Positions 1 through 9,424 are shown, numbered from the stretch's first letter. The stretch: DNA of 64,000 bases from Bacillus mycoides (GCF_018742245.1 NZ_CP036132.1:863001-927000), one strand, 5' to 3'. Notes: generated by a model from the letters alone, not told the origin. Program-made: numbers and translations.

Positions 1-1
1 G

Positions 2-67
2 CCACTTATAGGTGTGATTTTTCTGTTACTAGGAATATGTTTAAGATTTATGACTAAAAATAGTTAA
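2..67 (+). CDS. C-terminal end of a membrane protein (partial)
   Basis: Only the last 21 codons are inside the window, ending in TAA. They encode a hydrophobic stretch (PLIGVIFLLLGICLRFM) and a short polar tail, which looks like the last membrane helix of an integral membrane protein. The frame is open to the window edge and a strong terminator follows at once, which supports a real gene end. The family cannot be named from this fragment. Confidence 0.5.
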   Translation, partial: PLIGVIFLLLGICLRFMTKNS

Positions 68-74
68 TAGATGT

Positions 75-118
75 ATAAAAGGCAAAAGAGATAATATTAT
101 CTCTTTTGCCTTTTAAGT
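75..118. terminator. Bidirectional intrinsic terminator
   Basis: A hairpin with a long A/T-flanked stem (AAAGGCAAAAGAGATAA paired with its complement, TATTA loop). It sits between the converging partial membrane-protein gene and the SLH amidase gene and can serve both. Confidence 0.85.
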
Positions 119-162
119 TAATACAGAAGGATTAAAGTAAAAACATTTAGTTATAAATGTTT

Positions 163-1866
163 TTAAGCTTCAATCACGTTAAGCATTCTGTTTATAAATG
201 CAGCTGCGTGAGCGCGTTGTGATGGTCCTTTTGGTACGAATTGATTAAATTCATTACCTTTTACAATTCCATATCCATACACTCTTTGTACTTCTTCTTT
301 AGCGTAAATTAAGTTTTGGTCTACGAATGGTAGTTCAACTGGTTTTGCGAAAATACCAGCGTGTTTTAGAGAACGATCGATCATAATAACAGCTTCTTCG
401 CGTGTAATTGTAGTATTTGGATCAAAGGTATTATCACCACGTCCGCGGATTATGCCTGCGCTTGCTGCACGATTAATACCGTCTCTTAAAGATGGATGTA
501 CTTGTTCTAAGTCTGTGAAATTAGCATTTCCATTTGGTAATTGTAAAGCACGAGTAATTAATGTAGCAAATTCAGCACGCGTTACAAGACGTTCTGGGAA
601 GTACTTGCCGTTCCCTTCTCCTTGCATAATGCCTCTAGCTGCTAATTGACGAATGTCTTGTTCATACCATCCACCTGTAATGTCATCAGTTACTGGATCT
701 TTTCGGTTTTCCTTATAGTATGTTTCAGTTCCTTTTAAGAAAGCATCCCATTGTCCGCGTTGAATCATATATGCAGGGCAGTTTTTTCCTGACCAAAATT
801 GGTGTTTTTGGACATTATCTAGAGAAATATTTAATTCGTTCATTAAATAAGCTGCCAATTTACGGGCATTCTCTACCGCTTTTTCATAGTTTCCATCTTG
901 ATTAACGGCAATTTCAATTCCGATAGATTCATAGTTTCCAGTTTTATTTCCAGCATGCCATCCAACTTCATTTACTGGAAGATGTTGATAAATTTCTTTA
1001 TCATCTACTGTGAAATGCCAAGATGCGGCGCGATCAGCTGTTCCGCGTGCTTGTCTATCTAAGAATTTTGCATGACTTAGAGCATTGGCACCTTTTTCTG
1101 GATTAGCCGTTTCGTGAATCGTAATATATTTAGGTACCATCGCGTAGCCAGGGCGAATATCGTCATTTCCTTTTGGGACAATCATTTCTTTAAATGTAAC
1201 GCCATAAATATTGTTTGTTTGTAGAGTAGCTGGAGCTCTCAATAAATTGCTTTTAGCAGAACGGCCGTTTTTTAATAATGAAGCTTTTGTGCCTTCAAAC
1301 GTAGCAGAAGGTGCATAAATCCATTTTGATGTTTCATTTATTTGGACTTTAAACCAATTTCCTGCTTGTTCAGTAGGAATAATTACTTGTGGCTGCAGTT
1401 TATCCTCTTCTTTAAACGATTGGAATGGTAATGAATGTATGGAAGCTTCTTCTTTCACAATTAATTTTTGATTAGATAATTTATGAATCTCTTGAACTTC
1501 TAAGCTATTATCATTGTTATTTATCCACCCAGCGCCAGCTGGAGTTGTTATGTAGTATGCATTCCCTTTTTTCTTTGTCGCCATTACTACTTGTTCTGTA
1601 ACCTCTACATTCGATTTGTTTTTTAAATCACTTGAGTCATATAATGAATGTTTTTTTGATGTGTATAGTAGGAATTCGCCAGTGACCTCGATATCCTCTT
1701 CATGTGTGCTATGCTCTTTAACATGTTCTTCAATACTTTTGAAAACTTGCTCATCCGTATATACTTCCGCGGATTTTTCAGCACTCTCTGCAAATGAATA
1801 AGTAGGTGCCATAACAGTTTGTAATGCAAGAGAGAGGGTTAAAACGCTATAAAGTTTCTTTTTCAT
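163..1866 (-). CDS. SLH-domain N-acetylmuramoyl-L-alanine amidase (amidase_2)
   Basis: Secreted peptidoglycan hydrolase that should cut the bond between MurNAc and L-Ala and be held on the cell surface by pyruvylated wall polysaccharide. In order: signal peptide (MKKKLYSVLTLSLALQTVMAP, cleavage near SFA-ES); an SH3-like region to about residue 205; an amidase_2/PGRP-type domain around residues 220-370 with zinc-ligand candidates in TIHETAN and HQFWSGKNCP; and three SLH repeats in the last 165 residues. The csaA/csaB genes in this window make the anchor. The start is uncertain: GTG at 1881 adds five residues, and neither start has a Shine-Dalgarno site at normal distance. AAAGGAGG lies at 1911-1918, separated by a possible hairpin. 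Confidence 0.88.
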   Translation of the reverse strand: MKKKLYSVLTLSLALQTVMAPTYSFAESAEKSAEVYTDEQVFKSIEEHVKEHSTHEEDIEVTGEFLLYTSKKHSLYDSSDLKNKSNVEVTEQVVMATKKKGNAYYITTPAGAGWINNNDNSLEVQEIHKLSNQKLIVKEEASIHSLPFQSFKEEDKLQPQVIIPTEQAGNWFKVQINETSKWIYAPSATFEGTKASLLKNGRSAKSNLLRAPATLQTNNIYGVTFKEMIVPKGNDDIRPGYAMVPKYITIHETANPEKGANALSHAKFLDRQARGTADRAASWHFTVDDKEIYQHLPVNEVGWHAGNKTGNYESIGIEIAVNQDGNYEKAVENARKLAAYLMNELNISLDNVQKHQFWSGKNCPAYMIQRGQWDAFLKGTETYYKENRKDPVTDDITGGWYEQDIRQLAARGIMQGEGNGKYFPERLVTRAEFATLITRALQLPNGNANFTDLEQVHPSLRDGINRAASAGIIRGRGDNTFDPNTTITREEAVIMIDRSLKHAGIFAKPVELPFVDQNLIYAKEEVQRVYGYGIVKGNEFNQFVPKGPSQRAHAAAFINRMLNVIEA

Positions 1867-1876
1867 ATTTGTTTTT

Positions 1877-1904
1877 AACACATTAGATTGTTGAATCTTG
1901 TGTT
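1877..1904 (-). promoter_or_regulatory. Small hairpin between Shine-Dalgarno and start of the SLH amidase gene
   Basis: AACAC/GTGTT and AGATT/AATCT can pair in the leader, with a GTTG-type loop and a small internal loop. Folding would shorten the gap between AAAGGAGG (1911-1918) and the ATG at 1866 from 44 to about 16 nt. The pairing is visible; the effect on translation is inferred. Confidence 0.4.
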
Positions 1905-2107
1905 AATATTCCTCCTTTATATATTTTATTTTTTGCTAAGCCTTAATTTAGCACTACTAAATTTTAACAAGAGTCAATCAGTGTGTCTATATATCTAAAT
2001 AACATTCGAGAAAAAATATATGTAAGAGAAACAGGTAAAACCTTCTGTATTGACCTGTAAACGCCCTTCAAGTAAACTAAAGAGAGTTTGCAAATGAAAA
2101 GGTGATA

Positions 2108-3598
2108 ATGTTGTTAATTTCAATTAAAACGTTACAAGATGATCGTTTTTTACGTCCGCTACAAAATATTGGCGGTTTATTTTTTGAAGAGAGCAAGATA
2201 GGGTTTGAGCAAGAAGAAGCAAATCTTATCGTTGATATACAGATAGAAGGTAATGTGACAGCATCGGCTCGTTTAACAGATGTTGCAACCGGAAATGTGT
2301 ATGAAGAAACATTCGCAAAAGATTTATCTGCTTTCACAGAAGAAAAAGAACGTATGAAGCAAGTGAAACATGTTGTTTCTTACGTATATCTTTCTGTACT
2401 TCAACAGCTAACTGGACTTGAACAGAGCTGGGGAATATTAACTGGGGTACGCCCAACGAAACTTCTTCACAAACTGCTTCAAAATGGTATGTCAAAAGAA
2501 GAAGCGCATAAAGAACTTCGTGAAAGTTATTTAATTCATGAAGAAAAAATTGAGCTTCTTCAGCGTATCGTTGATTGCCAATTAGCGGTTGTTCCGGATT
2601 TATACCGTTTGAAAGAAGAAGTAAGTATTTACATCGGTATTCCGTTTTGCCCTACAAAATGTGCGTACTGTACGTTCCCGGCTTATGCAATTAACGGACG
2701 CCAAGGATCAGTTGATTCGTTCTTAGGCGGGTTACATTATGAAGTTCGTGAAATTGGTAAGTTTTTAAAAGAAAAAGGTGTTACAGTTACGACGATTTAT
2801 TACGGCGGTGGTACGCCGACGAGTATTACAGCAGAAGAGATGGATATGCTGTATGAAGAAATGTACCAAGCGTTCCCTGATGTGAAAGATGTACGTGAAG
2901 TAACAGTTGAGGCAGGTCGCCCAGATACGATCACACCAGCAAAGCTAGAAGTGTTAAATAAATGGAACATTGACCGTATTAGTATTAATCCGCAGTCATA
3001 CCATCAAGAGACACTAAAGGCAATTGGACGTCATCACACTGTAGAAGAAACGATTGAGAAGTATCATTTAGCACGTGAAATGGGAATGAACAATATTAAT
3101 ATGGATTTAATTATTGGTCTTCCTGGTGAAGGATTAGACATCTTTAAGCATACGTTAGATGAAACAGAAAAGTTAATGCCAGAATCGTTAACAGTTCATA
3201 CGTTATCATTTAAACGTGCTTCTGAAATGACGCAAAACAAACGTAAATATAAAGTAGCAGGTCGCGAAGAAATTACTGCGATGATGCATGAGGCGGAAGA
3301 GTGGACGAAGAACCATAACTACGTGCCATACTATTTATATCGTCAAAAAAATATTTTAGGTAACTTAGAAAACGTTGGGTATGCAATACCGACGCAAGAA
3401 AGTATCTACAATATTGTTATTATGGAAGAAGTACAATCGATTATCGGACTTGGTTGCGGGGCATCAAGTAAATTTGTTCACCCACAAACAGGAGCAATTA
3501 CACACTTTGCGAATCCGAAAGATCCAAAATCATATAACGATGGCTTCGTGAAATATACAGAAGATAAACTGAAAATTTTAGAAGAGCTATTCGTTTAA
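2108..3598 (+). CDS. hemZ: Oxygen-independent coproporphyrinogen-III dehydrogenase family, HemZ
   Basis: Radical-SAM enzyme of heme biosynthesis, giving protoporphyrinogen IX from coproporphyrinogen III (the HemN/HemZ family; physiological activity of Bacillus HemZ is less certain than HemN). The [4Fe-4S] motif CPTKCAYC is at residues 181-188 of the 496-residue protein. Further marks are GGGTPTS, the VEAGRPD segment, GRHHTVEE and MDLIIGLPGEG. The N-terminal 170 residues (containing WGILTGVRPTKLLHK) are typical of HemZ rather than HemN. The product closely resembles B. subtilis HemZ along its length. The start is ATG 2108 after AAAAGGTG; GTG 2102 overlaps the ribosome site. It is a single gene with its own terminator. 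Confidence 0.92.
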   Translation: MLLISIKTLQDDRFLRPLQNIGGLFFEESKIGFEQEEANLIVDIQIEGNVTASARLTDVATGNVYEETFAKDLSAFTEEKERMKQVKHVVSYVYLSVLQQLTGLEQSWGILTGVRPTKLLHKLLQNGMSKEEAHKELRESYLIHEEKIELLQRIVDCQLAVVPDLYRLKEEVSIYIGIPFCPTKCAYCTFPAYAINGRQGSVDSFLGGLHYEVREIGKFLKEKGVTVTTIYYGGGTPTSITAEEMDMLYEEMYQAFPDVKDVREVTVEAGRPDTITPAKLEVLNKWNIDRISINPQSYHQETLKAIGRHHTVEETIEKYHLAREMGMNNINMDLIIGLPGEGLDIFKHTLDETEKLMPESLTVHTLSFKRASEMTQNKRKYKVAGREEITAMMHEAEEWTKNHNYVPYYLYRQKNILGNLENVGYAIPTQESIYNIVIMEEVQSIIGLGCGASSKFVHPQTGAITHFANPKDPKSYNDGFVKYTEDKLKILEELFV

Positions 3599-3606
3599 GG
3601 AGAAGG

Positions 3607-3639
3607 GGGTTGTTCCAATGTGGAACAACCTCTTTTTAT
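3607..3639 (+). terminator. hemZ terminator
   Basis: GGTTGTTCC / GGAACAACC hairpin followed by TCTTTTT, starting nine bases after the hemZ stop. Confidence 0.88.
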
Positions 3640-3658
3640 ATTGTCAGTTTTTGTCGGT

Positions 3659-3778
3659 AAGTCGATATATTCGAAAAATCGCTGATATAAATTGAGTTGC
3701 GTGCGATATATTTTAAAAATCGCCGATATATTTCAAGTTGCGTTCGATATATTCAAAAAATCGCCGATATAATTTCAT
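3659..3778. repeat. CGATATATT-type interspersed repeat cluster
   Basis: Most of the 312-base gap between hemZ and the next gene is made of tandem copies of a unit of roughly 46 bases built from TCGATATATT, an A-rich run, ATCGCCGATATA and a TTGAGTTGCG-like spacer. At least three imperfect copies are visible. A related cluster lies at 27822-27870. The 62-codon frame that crosses this block is repeat-derived and not called as a gene. Confidence 0.65.
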
Positions 3779-3910
3779 TTACCATCAAACGGTCCATTTG
3801 TAAAACTATGTCGATAATAATCAGAAAAATTAGTCAAATTATTAGAGGACAATGTCTACTTATAGACGAAATGATAGATTTATGAAAGAGAAAAGGGGGA
3901 AATTGTTGGC

Positions 3911-5467
3911 ATGTACATGACGATAGGGAGAATTTTTGATTTGGCAGTTGGCAAATATCCGAATAAAGAGGCGTTAGTAGAACCAGAAAAAAAAATTCGC
4001 TGGACATATAAACAGTGGGATGAGCAAATAAATAAAACGGCGCAAGCTCTATTGAAAGAAGGAGTAAGAAAGGGAGATTGTGTATCTGTTTACTTATATA
4101 ACTGTCGTGAATTTGTAAACGTTTACTTAGCCTGTGCCAAAATTGGGGCGATATTTAACCCGATTAATTTCCGCTTAAAAGCAAAAGAATTATCGTATAT
4201 CCTCCAAGATGCAGCCTCGAAAGTAGTTGTCTTTGAAAAAGCAGTTGAATCAACTGTTGCGATGATTGAACGAGATTTTCCAAATTCGTCTTTTTGGTAT
4301 GTAGAAGACGATGCACCTTCTTATGCTAGTTCCTACCATGAAAAAGTAAATGAAGCATCAGCTGAAAAAGTAGATATTGTAGTCGATGAAATGGATTATT
4401 GCTCTATGCTTTATACGAGTGGTACGACGGGTCATCCGAAAGGCGTATTACATCGCCATCGTGATATGGCTGAGCATAGTATGATTTGTACGTATTTCAT
4501 AAAATATAACAGGGATAGCGCCGGGCTTGTGGTTGCGCCTTTATATCATTGCGGCGAGTTAAATGCTGGAATCATACCGCGCATTCAAGTTGGCGGAAAG
4601 AATGTTATTTTACATCATTTTGATACGGATAGAGTATTACATACCATTCAAGAAGAGAAGATTACGACGTTTTTTGCAGCACCAACGATGTGGAATATGT
4701 TACTGCAAAAAGATCTAGCCGAGTATGATTTAACTTCGATGAAGATCGGTGTATATGGCGGGGCTGCGATGGCTCCAGCGCTAGTGAAGGAGTGTAAAGA
4801 GCGTCTTTATATTGATCTTGTCCAAATTTACGGAATGACAGAAATGGGACCGGTTGTTGCGTTTCTCGTAGAAGAGGATCAAATTACGAAAGCTGGTTCG
4901 GCAGGAACACCGTGCTTTAGCCATGAAATTCGAATTGTCAAACCGAACGAAGATGCACCAGCAGAGCCAGATGATATGTTGCCCCCTTATGAAGTAGGGG
5001 AAATTATTTTGCGCGGACCGACTATGATGGCTGGTTATCATAATCGAGAAGAAGCAAATAAAAAATCGATGTATAAAGGATGGTATCATTCTGGTGATTT
5101 AGGCTACTTCGATAAAGACGGTTATTTATTCGTTGCAGATCGCGTTGATGATATGGTAATTAGCGGTGGTGTAAATATTTACCCTCGTGAAGTGGAAGAT
5201 TTCCTTCATAGTCACCCAGGTGTATTAGATGTTGCAGTACTTGGTGAGCCAGATGAACTATGGGGAGAGCGTGTCGTTGCGGTTGTTGTAAAGAAAGATG
5301 AAAATATTTCAGAAGCTGATTTAGAAATGTATTGCAAAGAAAGTGATGAATTAGCAGATTATAAACGTCCGCGTCATTACTTATTTGTAGATGAACTTCC
5401 GCGTAATGCGAGTGGGAAATTACAAAAGTTTGTGCTGAGAGAGTCGTTGAAAGGCGCGAAGAAATAA
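3911..5467 (+). CDS. AMP-binding fatty acid / acyl-CoA synthetase
   Basis: ANL-superfamily ligase that activates a carboxylic acid with ATP and transfers it to CoA. Visible: the P-loop-like YTSGTTGHPKGV (about residue 169), the adenylate motif YGMTEMGP, the hinge YHSGDLGYFDKDG ... VADRVDDMVISGGVNIYP, and the C-terminal catalytic lysine in PRNASGKLQ. Length (518 aa) is normal. The chain-length or aromatic substrate cannot be read from the sequence; the set of motifs fits medium/long-chain acyl-CoA synthetases best. The ribosome site is AAAGGGGGA. It stands alone between the CGATATATT repeats and its own terminator. Confidence 0.85.
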   Translation: MYMTIGRIFDLAVGKYPNKEALVEPEKKIRWTYKQWDEQINKTAQALLKEGVRKGDCVSVYLYNCREFVNVYLACAKIGAIFNPINFRLKAKELSYILQDAASKVVVFEKAVESTVAMIERDFPNSSFWYVEDDAPSYASSYHEKVNEASAEKVDIVVDEMDYCSMLYTSGTTGHPKGVLHRHRDMAEHSMICTYFIKYNRDSAGLVVAPLYHCGELNAGIIPRIQVGGKNVILHHFDTDRVLHTIQEEKITTFFAAPTMWNMLLQKDLAEYDLTSMKIGVYGGAAMAPALVKECKERLYIDLVQIYGMTEMGPVVAFLVEEDQITKAGSAGTPCFSHEIRIVKPNEDAPAEPDDMLPPYEVGEIILRGPTMMAGYHNREEANKKSMYKGWYHSGDLGYFDKDGYLFVADRVDDMVISGGVNIYPREVEDFLHSHPGVLDVAVLGEPDELWGERVVAVVVKKDENISEADLEMYCKESDELADYKRPRHYLFVDELPRNASGKLQKFVLRESLKGAKK

Positions 5468-5490
5468 GGAGTAGAGCAGTTGTCTATACG

Positions 5491-5534
5491 AATAAGGCTA
5501 TCTTTCTTAATAAGGAAAGGTAGCCTTATTATTG
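5491..5534 (+). terminator. Acyl-CoA synthetase terminator
   Basis: AATAAGGCTA / TAGCCTTATT outer stem with an inner TTCC/GGAA pair, ending in a T-rich tract. Confidence 0.85.
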
Positions 5535-6126
5535 TGAAATTATTAAAAATGAGGAGATAGCAGGTTGAAAAATTTGTATGTACCTTCTATTTATAATTAC
5601 TTCCTATTATTATTATTATAGTAGAATATATTTTTTCTTAATGATTTGATTTTAAAATCATATTACCTGTTTTAAATAGGTAGGGTTTTGAAGTGGATGA
5701 GAAATATTAAAATAGTAAATGATGATGTGTAATTTCGGAATATGTTCGTGCTTCAGTACTAGTGGAATAAAGTTATTAGGGGAGAATGGTAATGGATAAC
5801 ATTCGAAAGAGAAAAATAGTCAGTCATCAGACGACCATATGAATGAAGTGGTCATTCAGTACATTTTGGTTACTACTAATATAGTAACAAATTAATATGT
5901 AAATGAACAGTCTTGTAATGTATTTTCATAAGTACTAATATTTATTGTTGGCTGCCAAAACAAGCGAACAATATGGTTAATGAATCGTGTTGTTTACTGC
6001 TTTGTTTTGTATGATTAAAGATAGTTTGATGCTGCAAATATTCTTTAGTTGTAACCTTTTTTCAAAGTGGTTTAGGGTAAAAGGGTTTCACCGCAGGAAA
6101 ATTTGATGATTAAAAACGGAGGCGTT
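5535..6126 (+). promoter_or_regulatory. Long upstream region of the LPXTG adhesin gene
   Basis: About 590 bases without a gene. Two short dyads are visible: TGAATGA-agtgg-TCATTCA at 5840-5858 and GTTACTA-N6-TAGTAAC at 5869-5888. Both are candidate repressor sites or RNA hairpins ahead of a surface-protein gene. I see no riboswitch or open frame with a ribosome site. Confidence 0.4.
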
Positions 6127-9100
6127 ATGAGTACATATTTAAAAAGAATATCTGTAATTTGTTTTATTTTTACTGTTATTATTGGACAAGTTTTTATGCC
6201 TATTATAAGTCATGCTCAAGAATTAAACACAACAGGATTAGTTGATAGTTTTACATTCGACAAAACGGAATTAAATTATGGAGAACGATCGGGAATAAGA
6301 GTAGATTTTAGTGATAAATCTGGAAATCAAATGAAGGCCGGAGACACGCTAACATTAACACTACCTGCAGAACTAACAGGGTATAGTAAACGAATTGACT
6401 TGAAGAATGATGCGGGTGTTAGTTTTGGTACTTGCGAAGTAACAAAAACTAATGTGGTATGTACATTTAATGATACGGTTGAGAAACTTCAAAACATTAG
6501 AGGCTATTTGTATTTGGAATTCAAAGCAACTAGTAATGTAGGAGTGAATCAAACGATACCAGTTGATACAAATTTAGGTACAGGTTTAGCAACTCAAAGG
6601 GTAACAATTAAAGGGCCCACAGAATCGACGGGCTCATCATCATTTATCTATAAAACAGGTGAAATTTACCCAGACGCTCCCAATGAGGTGAAATGGGAGT
6701 TGAATGTAAACGCTAGTAGTAACAAGGAACAGTTAGATGCTGATATTGTTTTGACTGATACTTTACAATCAGGTCAAACGCTGAAGCAGGAAGGGTTTAT
6801 TATAATAGTCGGAAATACGGGGGTAACTCCGCAACAATTTATCGATCAAGGTTATGGTACGATTACGTTGAACGGTAACTCTTTTTCCCTTAGAGGTTAT
6901 AAGGATCAGGTAAGTGGTAAGGGTATCAGCATTCGATATAGCTCGATTATAACTGATAGCGGAATGAATCAAGATGAGTTTTATAATGATTATACAATTG
7001 ATTACCAGATTTTAAATCAGCCACCAGTAACTGTTTCAAAGAATGCATGGGTTAAAAATATAAACGCAGGTGGTGGTGCGCAAGGTGATTTACCTTCTAA
7101 AGGAACGTTAAGAATTGTTAAGCATATTGAAGGAAACGAAGGGAAAGTTATCCCAGGTGTTTCTTTTAAATTGTACACAGAGTCAGGTCAGCAAATTGGT
7201 GATTCCTATACAACAAATCAAGACGGAGTAGTTGAGGCACCAAACCTTGCTCCAGGTAATTACTATGTACAAGAAATTTCAGCACCGAACTATGTAGAGT
7301 TCGATCCGCAAACGAAAATTCCTTTTACAATTAAGAAGGATGATGTAAATGGAATAAAACTTATGGTTCCAAATAAGTTGAAAACTACATCTGTTGCAGG
7401 AACGAAAACGTGGGAAGGCGATAATATAAATAATCGCCCGGAAACAATTAAAGTAGATTTACTGCAAGATGGTAAAGTCATTGCAACGAAAGAAGTTACT
7501 GCAGCAAATGGTTGGAAGTATGAGTTTGAAAATTTACCAGCTGTTGATACGGCAGGAAAAGCTTATAAGTATGAAGTGAAAGAGCAACCAGTATCGGGAT
7601 ATCAATCGCACGTTAAAGGATATGATATTATAAATATAAAGATACAGGAAGCGCCAGAAGTAGAAGATCCAGGTAAAGAAGAAACAATAGAAGAACTGGA
7701 AGATTCTAATAAACCGGAAGAACCAAAGGTAACAGAAGAGCCGAATGAGCTAGAGAAGCCAGAAGTTACAGATAAGCCGGAGATTCATGTAAAACCAGAA
7801 GAAGAACAAGTAGAAGAAGAAACAACAGAAGAGTTAAAAGAAGAAAAACCGGAAGAACCAAAGGTAACAGAAGAGCCGAACGAGTTAGAGAAGCCAGAAG
7901 TTACAGATAAGCCGGAAATCTGGGTGAAACCAGAAGAAGAGCAAGTAGAAGAAGAAACAACAGAAGAAATAAAAGAAGAAAAACCGGAAGAACCAAAGGT
8001 AACAGAAGAGCCGAATGAGCTAGAGAAGCCAGAAGTTACAGATAAACCGGAGATTCATGTAACACCAGAAGAAGAACAAGTAGAAGAAGAAACAACAGAA
8101 GAAATAAAAGAAGAAAAACCGGAAGAACCAAAGGTAACAGAAGAGCCGAATGAGCTAGAGAAGCCAGAAGTTACAGATAAACCGGAGATTCATGTAAAAC
8201 CAGAAGAAGAACAAGTAGAAGAAGAAACAACAGAAGAAATAAAAGAAGAAAAACCGGAAGAACCAAAGGTAACAGAAGAGCCGAACGAGTTAGAGAAGCC
8301 AGAAGTTACAGATAAGCCGGAAATTCATGTAAAACCAGAAGAAGAACAAGTAGAAGAAGAAACAACAGAAGAAATAAAAGAAGAAAAACCGGAAGAACCA
8401 AAGGTAACAGAAGAGCCGAATGTGTTAGAGAAACCAGAGGTAACAGAGAAACCGGAGATTCATGTAAAACCAGAAGAAGAACAAGTAGAAGAAGAAACAA
8501 CAGAAGAAATAAAAGAAGAAAAACCGGAAGAACCAAAGGTAACAGAAGAGCCGAATGTGTTAGAGAAACCAGAGGTAACAGAGAAACCGGAAATCTTGGT
8601 AACACCAGGAGAAGAGTCAAATAAAGAAGAAACAACAGAAGAATTGGAAGAACCATTAAAACCGGAAGAACCAAAGGTGACAGAAGAACCGAATGTTCTA
8701 GAGAAACCAGAGGTAAAAGAGAAGCCGGAGATTTTGGTAAAACCGAAAGAAGAAGAAAATAAAGAAGAAACAACAGAAGAAATCGAAGAGTCATTAAAAC
8801 CGGAAGAGCCAAAGGTAACAGAAGAACCGAATGTTTTAGAGAAACCAGAGGTAAAAGAGAAGCCGGAGATTTTGGTAAAACCGATCGAAGAAGAAAATAA
8901 AGAAGAAACAACAAAAGAGTTAACAGAAGAAAAGCCGGAAGAGCCGAAGGTAACAGAAGAACCGAATGTGTTAGAAAAACCAGAGGTAAAAGAGAAACCG
9001 GAAGTATCAAACAAACAAGAGGTACAAGATAAAGTAGAAGTACAGAACAAACAAGAAGTACAAAGCAAACAAGATGTACAAAATAAATCTGAAGTACCAT

Positions 9101-9234
9101 CTAGTAAAGAAAATAATAAGCAATCAAAATTACTTCCTCAAACAGGGGGAACATCAACTGAATCTACTTCTCTTATTGCAGGTATGTTCGCATTAATTTT
9201 TGGAGCGATGTTGTTTAGACGTAAAAAAAATTAA
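6127..9234 (+). CDS. LPXTG-anchored adhesin with SpaA/Cna_B domains and long PE-rich repeats
   Basis: Cell-wall protein probably involved in adhesion. In order: signal peptide (ends near SHA-QE); an N-terminal Cna/SdrG-type adhesive region to about residue 320 (FDKTELNYGERSG is typical of Ig-like collagen-binding adhesins); a SpaA-like prealbumin domain (GTLRIVKHIEG ... PGNYYVQEISAP); a Cna_B stalk domain (VAGTKTWEGDN ... YEVKEQPVSGY); ten acidic repeats of 45-46 residues; then LPQTGG, a membrane helix and RRKKN, the sortase A sorting signal. ATG 6127 follows GGAGG; the upstream in-frame ATG at 6103 would sit before that site. The ligand is unknown; collagen binding is only suggested by family. 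Confidence 0.9.
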   Translation: MSTYLKRISVICFIFTVIIGQVFMPIISHAQELNTTGLVDSFTFDKTELNYGERSGIRVDFSDKSGNQMKAGDTLTLTLPAELTGYSKRIDLKNDAGVSFGTCEVTKTNVVCTFNDTVEKLQNIRGYLYLEFKATSNVGVNQTIPVDTNLGTGLATQRVTIKGPTESTGSSSFIYKTGEIYPDAPNEVKWELNVNASSNKEQLDADIVLTDTLQSGQTLKQEGFIIIVGNTGVTPQQFIDQGYGTITLNGNSFSLRGYKDQVSGKGISIRYSSIITDSGMNQDEFYNDYTIDYQILNQPPVTVSKNAWVKNINAGGGAQGDLPSKGTLRIVKHIEGNEGKVIPGVSFKLYTESGQQIGDSYTTNQDGVVEAPNLAPGNYYVQEISAPNYVEFDPQTKIPFTIKKDDVNGIKLMVPNKLKTTSVAGTKTWEGDNINNRPETIKVDLLQDGKVIATKEVTAANGWKYEFENLPAVDTAGKAYKYEVKEQPVSGYQSHVKGYDIINIKIQEAPEVEDPGKEETIEELEDSNKPEEPKVTEEPNELEKPEVTDKPEIHVKPEEEQVEEETTEELKEEKPEEPKVTEEPNELEKPEVTDKPEIWVKPEEEQVEEETTEEIKEEKPEEPKVTEEPNELEKPEVTDKPEIHVTPEEEQVEEETTEEIKEEKPEEPKVTEEPNELEKPEVTDKPEIHVKPEEEQVEEETTEEIKEEKPEEPKVTEEPNELEKPEVTDKPEIHVKPEEEQVEEETTEEIKEEKPEEPKVTEEPNVLEKPEVTEKPEIHVKPEEEQVEEETTEEIKEEKPEEPKVTEEPNVLEKPEVTEKPEILVTPGEESNKEETTEELEEPLKPEEPKVTEEPNVLEKPEVKEKPEILVKPKEEENKEETTEEIEESLKPEEPKVTEEPNVLEKPEVKEKPEILVKPIEEENKEETTKELTEEKPEEPKVTEEPNVLEKPEVKEKPEVSNKQEVQDKVEVQNKQEVQSKQDVQNKSEVPSSKENNKQSKLLPQTGGTSTESTSLIAGMFALIFGAMLFRRKKN
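7711..9003 (+). repeat. Ten tandem repeats of 135-138 bp inside the adhesin gene
   Basis: Units begin with KPEEPKVTEEPN at 7711, 7846, 7981, 8116, 8251, 8386, 8521, 8659, 8797 and 8932. The first seven are spaced exactly 135 bp and are nearly identical; the next two are 138 bp with altered linkers; the last is partial and grades into short KQEVQ-type repeats. The pattern implies recent unequal recombination in the 5' part. Confidence 0.95.
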
Positions 9235-9268
9235 TGGTGAGAGTTAGTTCGGAAACAAAATGTATGTG

Positions 9269-9302
9269 AAAAAGCGGAGACTATGGGTCTCCGCTTTTTT
9301 TT
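9269..9302 (+). terminator. Adhesin gene terminator
   Basis: AAAGCGGAGAC-tatgg-GTCTCCGCTTTTTT. The adjoining bcr1 copy begins in the T tract. Confidence 0.92.
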
Positions 9303-9424
9303 ATCCCGCTATTTGCGGGCAGTAAAACTCCCACCTCGAAATTCGGTGAATGCGAGGAAGTTAGGTGGGAGATAACTTCCCGTAAAAGCCCGATTGGTGA
9401 GGGCTGATTAAAGTTTCACTTTAT
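9300..9424 (+). mobile_element. bcr1-type repeat, 125-bp form
   Basis: Starts TTTATCCCGC, contains GGGCAGTAAAACTCCCACCTC and AAGTTAGGTGGGAG (complementary arms), and ends TTAAAGTTTCACTTTAT. TTTAT at 9300-9304 and 9420-9424 looks like a target-site duplication. The termini and TTTAT duplication match the bcr1 repeat known from the B. cereus group. About 30 bases shorter than the copy at 22648. Confidence 0.85.

Noticed and set aside
3697..3885. 62-codon frame after hemZ
   Set aside because: Made of the CGATATATT repeat, no ribosome site, repetitive product.
8306..9100. Long antisense open frames (264 and 202 codons) opposite the adhesin repeats
   Set aside because: They exist only because the Glu/Pro/Lys-rich repeats have no stops on the other strand; products are Leu/Pro or Ser/Phe monotony with no ribosome site.
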